From: Salticus scenicus
Lineage: Eukaryota > Arthropoda > Arachnida > Araneae > Salticidae
DNA: 64,000 bases
Direction: 5' to 3'
Assembly: GCA_963930645.1 (NCBI GenBank)
Contig: OZ005652.1
Span: 266,695,006 to 266,759,005, forward strand
How positions within the stretch are numbered: the stretch's first letter is position 1; every line of letters starts with the position of its first letter. Shown piece by piece: positions 1 through 10,800 of the stretch. The notes beneath the pieces are model-generated. The model saw nothing but the letters and a program-made list of their open reading frames with translations, ran no database searches and was not told the DNA's origin. The position numbers and the translations under genes were made by a program.

Positions 1-84
1 AATATCATAGCGCTACCTGTTGAGCGATTGATCGTCAAATCTAAACAGCACCAGTTTATGTCAGAGTCCAACTAAATACTTAGT

Positions 85-117
<33 letters not shown>

Positions 118-120
118 ATC
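1..120. repeat. Truncated copy of dispersed repeat at window edge
   Basis: The first 90 bases (..CTGTTGAGCGATTGAT.. through ..CAACTAAATAC..) match two other places in the window, about 41565-41690 and 43183-43310. Like them, the copy is followed by a long A tract. The repeat runs off the left edge, so its full length cannot be judged here. Confidence 0.7.
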
Positions 121-185
121 ACTGTAAAACACGCATAAAATATATTTAATTAAAATCATTAAAAAAAAAAAAACATCGTTGCAAG

Positions 186-220
186 GCCTTTCGCCCTGAA
201 CATCAAGGCATCATCAGGAC
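186..220 (-). ncRNA. Hammerhead-ribozyme-like core, possible Penelope-element end
   Basis: On the minus strand, CTGATGA (211-217) is followed by a short stem with a GATGTTC loop (GCCTT pairing with AGGGC, one G-U pair) and then GAAA (189-192). This is the order of the catalytic core of hammerhead ribozymes, which are known in the terminal repeats of Penelope-like elements. One extra U sits between CTGATGA and the stem, and helices I and III are not convincing. It may be a decayed or chance match. Confidence 0.3.
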
Positions 221-239
221 AGAGCCATTTTAACTAGAA

Positions 240-2838
240 GTACAGTAACATTTGATTTATATATACATACAAAATTTTTATTTATTTATTTATTGAAAAA
301 TACATAAATATTATCACAGATTAAACAACTAATAATTTTTTGTCATTCAACAGTTGTATTAAGCGAATAAATCATTTCGTCTTTTATTTATTTATTATAG
401 CACATAGAGGTTATGTTAACATTAATAGAAACCACCACGAAATTTTGATAAAGTAAGAAAAATAGAAATTTCAAAAATTAGAACAGAAAAAGAACAATCA
501 AAGTTAGAAGAATTATTTTTCTTTACTTTGATATGATCAATATCAGACGAAGACGATCGAAATAAAGCAAATAAAGCTTCAGAAACCTCAGCAGAAAAAA
601 TAAATTGCTCTTACTCAGATAAAAAAAAAATAGTATATAAAACATAAGGATTACAAAGTTAACCATTGCAAAAGTTTGTGCAAATCTATTCTCTTAAGGG
701 AATTCGGACACTTATTTCCGATTGCAATAGAGTGATATCGATAAAACGTTTAGTCCATGTAATGCTCTTGTATAAAATTCTAGGAAATGTATATATTGTC
801 TAAAAAAATCTAACATAAATAAACATATTTTCTTCTTTAACTTGAAATATCGAGGAAATATATATATATTTTTTTTCAATAAAAAAATAAATAAACGTCA
901 TAAATGCTTTATTTTATTAAACTCGTTTAAAAAAGTAAGCAAGTAAATTCCAATATATATATTAAGTAATGCAATATAAAAGTGCAATAGTGTAACTTCT
1001 CTAAAATAATTAAATGTTTCCGAGTCTCTCATAGACAACATAACTTAGGAACGAATCTAATTAAAACTATAATGTCAGGCATTTTTGAAGCTAAACGTAC
1101 CAGTTAAAAATTTTGTACTATGTTGAATCAAAACATGGTAGACAGTAGCTGCGATGGTGCGATGGCATCCATGTGGTGGTGAAACCTTTTACCATGATTT
1201 GGTGCTTGGTTGAACTAAGAATTTGGTACCATATTAGCTACAACCACAAAGTGGGTAAATCTTTTTCTATGATTTAAAACTTTCTTCCAACAAGAAGTGT
1301 CAAATCCTGATAGATGGTTTCTTTATTGCATGGTTGCAGCTATGGCAGCACAGAAGTTTTGGATATTGCAGCTGCTATACTATCAAATCAACGTAACTTT
1401 GCTCAACGTAGAACCGAAAATTTTAACAGTGTAAATTAAAATTTTAAGTTAAATTATTTATGAATGTAGCTACAGTATTCCGATTGGAGATTTATAAAAT
1501 TTGCAGTTCTTTACACCCAGCAGTGTATGCCATATAGAGCTGTTTCTAAAGCACTTCATGCACTTTCAAAATATTTTAAAATGCATGATTACAGTAATTC
1601 TTATCATAAACCTTAAACTGTAATAATATGAGAATAAAATTCTATAAGTTCAAGAAAATCATAGCCACCTAAACTAGATGCCTTCCGCGTGGCTCGGAAA
1701 CTTGGCAACAGTTCAAGCGGTAGACAGCGCCACCTGGTACAGATTGCACGACTTTTTTATTCAACAGCCACCAAAAACTTTTAAAAGTGGGATTTAATGT
1801 ACATAAAAGGCGAATAGAATCGAAGAAATGTCGATTATATATATCATATATCACTTCTTAAAATTATTGGTGACAGCTCTTTCTCTTGATTAAATCATCC
1901 TAATTTTTTGAAACTGTAATTTTTTTTCCCTCCATTTTTTCATCACATCTACCAATCTTCGCCCTATTCGGATAGCTCGTTTTTGGTACCTCTTTTTTTT
2001 TTTTAATAGAATGCAGATATATGTTACCGCTAAAGTTCAGAAATCAGTTAATCTACAGATTAGCTAGGTTATTTGCACATTTAACTAAGGTGATCAGTTA
2101 AAGTTCGGAAAACTGTTTCATTTCTCAAATTACCTATAGATTATCTGCACATTACCTACTAGAAGGCCTTTAATCTGCACAGTACCTACTGGGCACTCGT
2201 TAAAGTTTAAATAAGATCTTTGGGGAAACAACAGCAACGTTTCTGTACGCTTAAATTAAATGTTGTTTATTTATTTTTTAATATCTAAAGAAACACGTTA
2301 ATATATTATATATATACAGTCGAACCATCAACGCATTAAGTGATAGACTCAATCATAAATCAATTGAAAAAATACAATATAAAGAATCGAACTGTTTAAA
2401 ATATTATTACAATTAAGGAAATTGTCATAATGTTTTTTATTTATTTTTCGATATTTATAGAATCATGTTAATACCATGAAGCAAACAACAATTTAGTTGA
2501 TAGAATCAATCATCAATCAGTTGAAAAACTATAATATAAAGAATCAAGTGGTTTGACATATTATTACAATTAAGGAAATGAATTTGCGAAACATATGATA
2601 AAATTATGCTTACTTATTAGTGCAATCTAAAGGTTGGTGACACTTTTAATTGCATATCAATTGGTTTTTGCGACAAGTACACCTATTTATGGTACATTTA
2701 TATTTGCAGTCACATTTTTTGAAACCCTGCTCGGTAGCAAGGGATTTTTTTGCTGCTATTTGACGTAAATATGTGTGGGATTAAGGCATAAGTGAGCGTG
2801 GAAATCAAACAGATTTGCTAGTAATTCAATGAAGACTA
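240..2838. other. AT-rich stretch without recognisable gene
   Basis: No coding signal seen. Contains short A/T tracts and ATTTATTT runs. A fragment near 1700-1745 (..GACAGCGCCACCTGG..) resembles the ends of the dispersed repeat at 41.1-43.9 kb. Around 700-730, ATTCGGACACTT resembles the terminus of the palindromic MITE at 36345-36559. The rest shows only old AT-rich sequence. Confidence 0.6.
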
Positions 2839-2840
2839 AA

Positions 2841-3278
2841 TATTCCGTATATTCTGGCGTATAACGCGCAGGTTTGTAAAATCTGTTATACATATACTGA
2901 CCAAACGTCCCCATTTTCTGGGGACAAATGGGGACTCCCTATTTTTTTTTTTTTTTTTTTTTTTAAGGTATTTTTCTAAGTTTTTAAAAAATTGTAGAAA
3001 CTAAATTATTAATCAATAATACTTTATTTTTAGTCCTTATTTAATAGGAATGAAAAAATGCATCCATAATTTGATAATTGTAGCATTTTTTAATGCTTCT
3101 CTGTTATAAAGGTACTTTGATCTGGTCAGCCTAGTTATACACCGGAAAGTTAAATTTAAAGTAAAAGCTACTTTTTAACAAGCATTTGTTCTTTGCAAAT
3201 GTAGATTTGTAAATTAAGTTTTCTGGTGTGTAACTCATTTATGTGACCTGCGAGTTATATGCCGGAAAATACGGTAAT
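2841..3278. mobile_element. Foldback MITE interrupted by a hAT MITE
   Basis: The left arm (CCGTATATTCTGGCGTATAA.. from about 2844) and the right arm read on the other strand (CCGTATTTTCCGGCATATAA..) are inverted copies of roughly 50-80 bp with scattered mismatches, flanked by TA. The middle is occupied by the hAT-type insertion at 2893-3133. No protein is encoded. The superfamily is uncertain. Confidence 0.6.
2893..3133. mobile_element. hAT-type MITE with perfect 8-bp TSD
   Basis: The ends TATACTGACCAAACG and, inverted, TAGGCTGACCAGATC are imperfect terminal inverted repeats. The same 8 bases GTTATACA stand immediately before (2885-2892) and after (3134-3141). An 8-bp TSD and ends of this type are characteristic of hAT elements. 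The element is 241 bp, contains a T tract and encodes nothing. It lies inside the foldback MITE 2841-3278 and is therefore younger than it. Confidence 0.8.
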
Positions 3279-3772
3279 ACAAAATGTACAGAAATGAAGT
3301 AGATAAACTGTAAAGATATAATCAATTTAAAATTAGCTATAGGCACATGAAGCAGTCTAAAAGTCATCATAAAGAGTCGTCAACAACAATCTCAATTTGA
3401 ACAGTTTTACCTCGCCAGCACGGCTTTCTGCCGCTCGTCAACAACATCGGAGCAGAAAACTGAGCTCTTCATGCGGCGAAAGTCCCATTCGATCTCCGCT
3501 GTTCTTTCTTCTACTGGAACATTCGGTATATGAAGACTGCGCGCTCATCATAGGTAGAGTGCAAGCTCTGACGTCCGTCAGACGTCAAGGTTACGTCACT
3601 AATCGTATAGATTACGTCATTGGCAGCAGCCTGTGGGATTTGACAGAGAGGAGACCACTGGTACTACATATATTTCTACAGCAGGTACGTCTTCCAAGAT
3701 TATAAAACCCATCCTTTGTTTTATAATGAACCACAGCTAAAATCGAACGGGTGTCAGATATTGCTCTGTCTA

Positions 3773-3929
3773 CACTGTTAAAAAAATGCAGAAAAAATAC
3801 AGAAATTCTCTGTAATTTCAGAAAAAAAGGCGTAAATTACGGAAAAATTACGTAGACAAAACGTATTTTACGACTTTTTTCTGAAATTACAGAGAATTTC
3901 TGTATTTTTTCTGCATTTTTTTAACAGTG
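3773..3929. mobile_element. CACTG-ended palindromic MITE, copy A
   Basis: 157 bp, almost wholly palindromic: it starts CACTGTTAAAAAAATGC and ends with its inverse, with arms that can pair over most of their length. It is flanked by TA on both sides (3771-3772, 3930-3931). It interrupts the KRBA2-like remnant inside the codon following VPNV. It differs from copy B only by lacking one T. CACTG termini with a 2-bp duplication suggest a CACTA/EnSpm-like origin, but this is inference. Confidence 0.8.
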
Positions 3930-4247
3930 TACGTTGGGTACTTTAATTTTCACAGTGACCTCTTCATCGACATTTGGATTCTTTGCATTAGAAACTACTA
4001 ACATCTTTGCTTGCTTTTTTAAACCGTTCTTGGCTTCATCATGCTGTATTTTCTGATCCATATTTTTTACAGACGTTGAACAATGCATTCTTACCATACT
4101 TTTCCTCGTTAGGGTCTACTTCACCACAAATTACGTGAGCAAACATATCATACGATTTAAACTTGTGGGCACCTGATGCTACTTTTGACCAAACAACACA
4201 CACCATGTCTTGTATAGTCCTCTTTACAAGCTCTGTACGAAACTGTG

Positions 4248-4405
4248 CACTGTTAAAAAAATGCAGAAAAAATACAGAAATTCTCTGTAATTTCAGAAAA
4301 AAAGGCGTAAATTACGGAAAAATTACGTAGACAAAACGTATTTTACGACTTTTTTTCTGAAATTACAGAGAATTTCTGTATTTTTTCTGCATTTTTTTAA
4401 CAGTG
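4248..4405. mobile_element. CACTG-ended palindromic MITE, copy B
   Basis: 158 bp, identical to copy A (3773-3929) except for one extra T in a T run. It is flanked by TG on both sides (4246-4247, 4406-4407). Removing it with one TG restores the reading frame of the KRBA2-like remnant, so it too landed inside that gene. Its close identity to copy A points to recent activity of the family. Confidence 0.8.
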
Positions 4406-4714
4406 TGATGGCGATTCTATTGAAGTTGAGGGCTCAGTGATGACTTCTTCAACATGCAGATGTAATTCATTGGAGGTGCAGGTTAACTGAATATTCTTAA
4501 TCACTGTGTCCTCAATCAACGGTGTAGAAGGCAGTTTAATATTACTATCGATAAATTCTTGTATTTCTGTAGATGATTCTGTAGAAGCCGGATATAACGG
4601 AATGTTCTCTTCAGTAAGATTTGACTATGGTCCCATAATTACAGTCTCTCGTGAATCTTCTAATTTTTCAAGGTTTTCTTCAGTATTTATCGAATGTAAT
4701 ACACTTTGTAGTAT

Positions 4715-5029
4715 TCAGTCGGCAGCAAAATTATTCGAGTGCTAGCAAAATTTCCTATTACTTTGTATGTACCTATAAATACTGTAATAAAATTTTCCCA
4801 TACAGTTCTATTTTCTAATCACAGAAAAACTATGAAAAACAATTACCGCGTTTTTTTTTGTGTGTAAGCTGCAGGTCAGCTCAACTTGTCTTAAATAGGA
4901 AATTAATTAACAGATATAATTACATGATTTGAAACTTTTGGAGCTTGGAAGCACTTGTTGTCAATGCCACACATCTTCTTTTATGTAACAATGACAAAAG
5001 TTAATGGGTAAAAAAACAAGAATTACATT
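4715..5029. repeat. Element end plus direct repeat, copy 1
   Basis: Starts with CAGTCGGCAGCAAAA, similar to the terminus of the palindromic MITE at 36345. From 4760 to 5029 the sequence is repeated, in the same orientation and with few differences, at 5312-5580. No coding content. Confidence 0.6.
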
Positions 5030-5311
5030 ATGAGAATTCTTGTTATTACACAACGAGAATTACATATGATCTAAAAGAGTTGAATATTAATAGATTTAAA
5101 TAGGGGTGGTCGACTGTGCCCCATCCTCCCCTAATCATATTTTCGTTATTTGTAAGTGACAATAATCTTCACAGTTACATCTTTATCTTGATAACGTTAA
5201 ATTTTTATTTGTCATAATGTTGTGAACATCACTCACTTACGACCCACTTCCTTTAAATTTAAAAATTAAGTCATGATATGAGAAAAATTTCGCTTTTCAA
5301 TGCTAAAAATT

Positions 5312-5580
5312 TACTTTGTATGTATCTATACATATTGTAATAAAATTTTCCCATACAGTTCTATTTTCTAATCACAGAAAAACTATGAAAAACAATTACC
5401 GCGGTTTTTTTGTGTATAAACTGCAGGTCAGCTCAACTTGTCTTAAACAAGAAATTAATTAGCATATATAATTATATGCTTTGAAACTTTTGGAGCTTGA
5501 AAGCACTTATTGTCGATGCCACACATCTTCTTTTACGTAACAATGCCAAACATTAATGAGTAAAAAACAAGAATTACATT
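5312..5580. repeat. Direct repeat, copy 2
   Basis: About 270 bp closely matching 4760-5029 in the same orientation (ACTTTGTATGTA.. to ..CAAGAATTACATT). The roughly 280 bp between the copies shows no gene and no retroviral motif, so this looks like a local or intra-element duplication rather than LTRs. Confidence 0.7.
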
Positions 5581-5620
5581 GATTGTCATTAAGTGGAATA
5601 GAAACATAAACAATGAAATG

Positions 5621-5876
5621 GACCCTTCATGGCTAAGTGGTAACGTCGCCATTCCGCTGACTGCCTTCACGCGTAGGAGAGCGGGTTAGAAACCCATGCT
5701 GGCCCAGATTTTTTTTTTTTTTTTTTTCAATTCCCCCTGCTGTAATTCTATTCTCTGAAATTGTTCCTCATATTAACGAAGACTTAAAAGCGGACTTCGA
5801 TTTAAGTATATACAAGTCTGCTATACATGCATAAAGCGTCAATAAAACACAGAAATGAAATGAAATGAAATAACAT
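5621..5876 (+). repeat. tRNA-derived SINE with GAAAT tail
   Basis: The head contains an A-box-like TGGCTAAGTGG (5630-5640) and a B-box-like GGTTAGAAACC (5684-5694), spaced as in a tRNA-type RNA polymerase III promoter. A T tract, an unrelated body and a short (GAAAT)n tail near 5855-5875 follow. This is the organisation of a tRNA-derived SINE. The acceptor arms do not pair, so it is not a working tRNA gene. Confidence 0.65.
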
Positions 5877-5879
5877 TTC

Positions 5880-6591
5880 ATACAATGAACAAAAAGTATC
5901 AAAACTTTGATCTCGTTTCGTAGAAGATACTATAAAATTATATTTTATTAAATAAAATTTCAAACGTGAAGAGATATATCTGATCTGAGGCTTATATCTC
6001 GAAAATTATAGAACTAGAAATTCTCAAAGGCAGAGAAATCAGCCGATTCTCTGAGATGGGAAATAACATTTAACTGGTGATTATCTTACAGTATCATAGA
6101 TGTTAACATTTCTAATTTTTAACTCAGATTTATAACAAGTACTTTTAAAAAGTAATCTATGACATAGATTTCCGTCGATTAAATAAACCGAAAACAAGTA
6201 TAAAAAATTCGCGGTATTCAATCTACCTTGAAATATGGGAGACTTGGCAACTATGCTGTATTTTCCTGCCTATTATTTGCAGGTCAGATAAACTAGTTTT
6301 ATACAAGAAAATTTATTTTGTAGTAAAGGGGCGTAAATCGCTACAAAACAAAACCTGGTTTGAAAATAGCTTTCTCTATTAATTAAAAATTCCAGTGTAA
6401 AACTAATTTACCAGACTTGCGGATAATAAGTAGGAAAATATACTAATTATTAGATGAACAACAGAGAGTTCGATAAAGATGAAATTATAACTTTATGTTT
6501 TTACTGAATATGACCCCATAAATGAGGTACAAATTTGTATATCGACTTTTAAAATGGTAACATGACTATAGCTTAATATATATGTAGAGAG

Positions 6592-6627
<36 letters not shown>

Positions 6628-7790
6628 TTTTTAAATGTTTTTATTATTTGATCCAATTATATTTGCTACAAATTAGAAAATTAATTTATAATTTTACCGT
6701 CTTCAAGACAATTACTTATATAATTTGTAATTTTTATACTAATATTATATCTAAGATGAGATGTTTTTCATTTATTTCTAATTAATGACAAATTCTAATA
6801 CCAATGAAAGCAACAAAATTGGTATTCATTAAAAAAAAAATGGTATGCAAATATTTTGAAAACTCAAAATAGCTTTAGAAGATAAATTAAAAAAATGCTC
6901 TTTATTTGGGTAATTAACTCTCAATCTTATTAATGGATAAATTAATTAATGTAGCATTTAAATTAACATTTGTGATAAAATAATAAACTTATTCTAATAA
7001 GAAAAAACAAATACCATAAAAGCATTCTGTCGACTAATTGAAAACTATTTAATACGAAACTAAGCATTATTTTCTTTAGAGAATTCAATGAGTGTAATGT
7101 AATTTGAAACGAATGAATGAATTTACAGTAATGCAATTAGTATTCTGCATTTAAATTTGTAGTTTAATTAAATACCTGCATTATATGTTACACATATAAA
7201 AATTTATTTAAATTTTGCGATATTATTTCCTACAATGAGCGCTTAAAATAATAAAACTATATACATATATATATATATATATGTGTGATAAATAGGTATA
7301 TGTTTCTTTAAATGATTACTATAAAGTATTAATATTCCTTTTTAACAATAAATCTATAGGATTCTTGAAATTCAGAAAATGCCCCCAATTTCATTCCGAA
7401 TCTTGCTGTAAAAAACTTTTCAGTTTGTAATTATCATTTTTATTTCCTCAGATGTGACATTTCTGAAAAATTACTTTTAATGGCACCTTATTTATGAAAG
7501 TTATCCTATTTTAAATTCCATAATTTTAGAACCAATAGAAAAATATGGTTATTATCATTTAAGAAAATAATTATCAATTATTTGTATGGATATTTTTGTA
7601 TCTCTTTCATTACTCCTATAAAAATGCTATTGTAGAACTATTATTAAACGTATGTAAAGATATTTTATAATCTAAAAATATTCTTTATCAAATATAGCTA
7701 AATTACGCTCTACTGAAATGTGGTTTGTAGAAACTGGAGATCGTTGTAGACACAATTAATGTATTTTTTAGACAAATAGATATTATATTT
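5880..7790. other. AT-rich stretch, no gene seen
   Basis: Contains (AT)n microsatellites at about 6596-6624 and 7259-7282 and otherwise unstructured AT-rich sequence. No open reading frame with a recognisable product. Confidence 0.6.
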
Positions 7791-7794
7791 ATTA

Positions 7795-8126
7795 AAATCT
7801 GTTTGAATTCTTATATTAGTCTTACATTAGGCGAGACGTAGCTAACCCTCGACGATAGATTAAAGGTCCCAAGCCCAGTTCCTTCTCGAGCTTCGAAAAC
7901 CTTTTCTAGTCTATCTTGTCGTTTTATTTATTCCGGTGTTAGTTTTTCTTTTCCTTTTCTTTCTTTTTTTTTTTTTTTTTTTCCTTCCAGCACACTTATG
8001 ATTCTGAGATTTTTCTTTTTCTATTCCTGTTATTTTGTATGTACTTTTGCCATCCACCCCCCTTCCCGTTTCCTACATTCTAAAGTACGGTAAAGTAAAA
8101 TAAAAATAAATAAATGAAATGTTAAA
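7795..8126 (+). mobile_element. Possible 5'-truncated non-LTR retrotransposon 3' end
   Basis: A locally GC-richer block (GCTAACCCTCGACGATAG.. at about 7842 through ..CCACCCCCCTTCCCG.. at about 8056) has a long pyrimidine tract and ends in an A-rich tail (..AAAATAAAAATAAATAAATG..). This is how the 3' untranslated tail of a truncated LINE looks. No coding sequence is left to confirm it. The phrase CTAACCCTGGACGATAG recurs at about 55138. Confidence 0.3.
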
Positions 8127-10300
8127 AAAAATCTGCCTGTACAAAGAGCTATGAAATATTAACCCCATAAACACAGAGCTAAAAATTATTAATTTTACAC
8201 AATTTTCAAATTTGAGGTATTAACCAAATTATCACTCGGCAGGTTATTGTTTTATGTGAATCATATACAAACGATTTTGACGATTATTCAGAAATATTTA
8301 CCTTATAAAATATTTCAAAGATTATTACGATATTTTCACAAACCCCATAAAGGATTTTGGCATTTATTGTATAATTTTTACGATTATTATGAACAATTTG
8401 ATGATTATTACACACACACACATTAGTCTCATAAATAATTTAGACGAAATTGTTACGATTATTAAGAAACATTAACCCCGTTGGAGTGTACATAAAGCCA
8501 GTGAATCGATTTTTGTGTGGGAATAAAATATGAATAATTTAAATACTAGCATTCAAAGTTTTTTTTTTTTTTTTAAATAACGTAACATTCTAATGGAATG
8601 CAAATAAAAGGAATGGTGAGGAACTCACTGTTTAAAAAGGAAAATATGTGGACAATAATGTGTTAAGTATAATGTACCGAAGTTTCAGGTAGGTAATCAG
8701 TAGGTGGGCAGTTATAATCGTTGTTTGTGTTTTGCTAACAGCAAAGCGCACAAATATTGAAAATAAATCCAAAGCCTTATTACTAGAATTATATTTTAAA
8801 TCATTATTTAATTTCTAAAATATTATAATTTACCCATGCCGTATTCCTCACCTAGCTCACAAAATAATACAAACTGCTTCAAACACATCTGCGTATTTAA
8901 ACATAGTTCTCATTTTTAACAGACATATACACAAAAAGTTTTGTGTATTTTACCAATATTTTAACAACGATTCATTTGGAACTTCAGTCTCAGTTCAAAG
9001 AACCATTCATAAATCTCAAGTTTTAATTTCGTTTGTGTTAGTTTATTTAAATTAAGTGCTATAAAAGTTTTCTACTTATATTCATTAATAACTGTCAGAG
9101 TTGGATTTCCTGTTTTCTTGTAGCATAAAGTTGGAGAGGTACTTGATAAAACTAAGATTCGATAATTCAAATAAAGTTTTGCACTTCTCAGGCAGTCGTA
9201 ACTGAGGGTTACACGTAAACCTGGATAATTCTTTTAATAATTTTAGATACACTGACGTGCCTGTGGTAATACATAAGTGATTCATCAACGGAGGTAACAG
9301 GAATATCTACTCCTTATGTATCATTAGTAAAGAGGAAACCAGAGAATCTCCCGAACATTTAAAGTAAAGTTAAACAGGAAAATAATTTTTCAGAAACTTT
9401 TCTCTTGAATTATGCGATGACATTTGCGTGTTAGAAGGCAGATTTCTACTTTCACCAATTCAATTTACCGAAGGCGTTTCTCTAATTTTTGTTAGAATTT
9501 CGAAACCTAGATTAAATGAGCAAAATTCATTCATTTGTTGAGAAATATGTGTGCTACAGAATATTTTTAATTTAGGATATCAATATTTTGCATTTCAAGA
9601 GTTTTGTTAGAATGTTGCAAAATTTGTACTTAGTAATTAGCATATGAATTTAAAGAAAATATGTTTAGATTTTTAAATTTAAGATTTAACGACATTTTTT
9701 TTTCCTTAAAAAGAAATTCAAAAGTGCATTGAATTGAGAGATAAAAAAATATATAAAATAATCTGGTGTGTCACTCACACGACTTTCTCTTATCCTGAAG
9801 TTTAATATTTTAAATACAAGTTGGAGATTAACAGGTAAGATAACGAGTAATGTTACGGAAAACTACTCTAAAACAATTAAAATTAGACTTCGGAAGAGTT
9901 TTGTATGATAATTAGTTCTGTGTGAGGGGGGGGGGCTAAAGCACCCACAACTCCTCGTTTCATTACTGCACCTGCATTCATATAGAATTTAAATCTGTTC
10001 TTAAGATTAAAAGTTCGCTTAAAATTGTTCGCTTAAAATTTCACATGGATCATTTCTTGAAACTTATCAGTCTTGATCAAACTTTTCCAGCAACAAACTT
10101 ATAGTAGTTTGAAAATACAACTTTTTGATCTCCTGATATTATTCGTTTCTAAGTTACTCAAAGTGACACAGACAAAGACCAAACATTAAAAAAAACTCGA
10201 CTTCGGTAATCAGCCAATGTCGCACTATTATGTAGTTCTTTTGCGTAGCCCTGTAAATGAACAGTGAAGGATTTCCCTACCATATTCTACATGAAACATT
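8127..10300. other. AT-rich stretch, no gene seen
   Basis: No support for coding sequence. Around 8160-8480 several short phrases such as AACCCCATAAA and ACGATTATT recur irregularly, suggesting an old degenerate repeat. A T tract lies at about 8560 and a G run at about 9927. Confidence 0.55.
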
Positions 10301-10301
10301 T

Positions 10302-10304
10302 TAC

Positions 10305-10384
<80 letters not shown>
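10302..10384. repeat. Compound (AC)n(AT)n microsatellite
   Basis: About 40 bp of AC dinucleotides followed directly by about 40 bp of AT dinucleotides. A 118-codon open frame crossing it is an artefact of the repeat. Confidence 0.95.
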
Positions 10385-10387
<3 letters not shown>

Positions 10388-10608
10388 TTTCTTTTGGTTT
10401 AGTGCAGTCTGTAGATGTTAAGCTCATCAGTAATGTCCGTCATAGACGTAATGTATTTGAATACTCTTGGGTGCCTCTGTACACGAACCATTTGCTTCAT
10501 CTCAACGAAAAGCTTAATGTAGCATCCCTATATCATACACATCTAGAATACCAAGTTTGGATTTTCTGCTGCTATTTGTTCTTGAGATATGCTGATAACA
10601 GACAAACA

Positions 10609-10800
10609 CACTCACACTAACACACACACAGACAGACAGACACATACACAGAGACATACATACATACAGACCAGCCGCTAAAAACACGACTTTCGGATTC
10701 AGGGGACCCCAAAACGTGTAAATATAACAAAAACTCACGTTCGAAAATTTCACCTAAAAACAATACTTTCTCTACTTTATGAGCAAGAGAAAGTAAAAAG
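10609..10800 (+). repeat. 3' cassette of the dispersed repeat family
   Basis: An AC/AGAC/ATAC-rich stretch is followed by about 130 bp with CAAAACGTGTAAAT and ATACTTTCTCTA, ending in a small inverted repeat and GAAAGTAAAA. The same order (microsatellite, CTCAAAACRTGTAAAT, AATACTTTCT, hairpin, GAAAGTAAAAA) is present at 42110-42276 and 43770-43952, and more loosely at 35466-35650. Confidence 0.6.

Larger units (their letters stand above)
3612..4713 (-). pseudogene. KRBA2/SCAND3-like integrase-type gene remnant, split by two MITEs
   Basis: Reading the minus strand from about 4713 to 3612 and skipping the two MITEs (4405-4248 and 3929-3773, each with one copy of its 2-bp TSD) gives a long reading frame. 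An acidic Ser/Thr-rich segment comes first, then FRTELVKRTIQDM, then KNALFNVCKKYG, and after one frameshift near 4041-4062 a segment with KNGLKKQAKML, VPNVDRAISDTRSIL and DGFYNLG. The last part resembles the C-terminal region of the TE-derived KRBA2/SCAND3-like proteins common in arthropod genomes, where a V-P-x-V-D-R motif precedes a Y/F-x-L-G motif. In-frame stops occur near 4630 and 4715, so the copy is dead. The middle segment is not assigned to a domain. The family assignment is from memory of the motif pattern, without a search. Confidence 0.5.

Noticed and set aside
3397..3705. 102-codon plus-strand frame
   Set aside because: Its right part lies opposite the end of the KRBA2-like remnant; no motif, start context or partner exon; judged chance.
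4760..5580. Pair of ~270-bp direct repeats as LTRs
   Set aside because: No TG..CA ends, no flanking duplication, no primer-binding site or retroelement genes between them.
10264..10620. 118-codon frame
   Set aside because: Runs through the (AC)n(AT)n microsatellite (His-Thr and Ile-Tyr repeats); not a gene.
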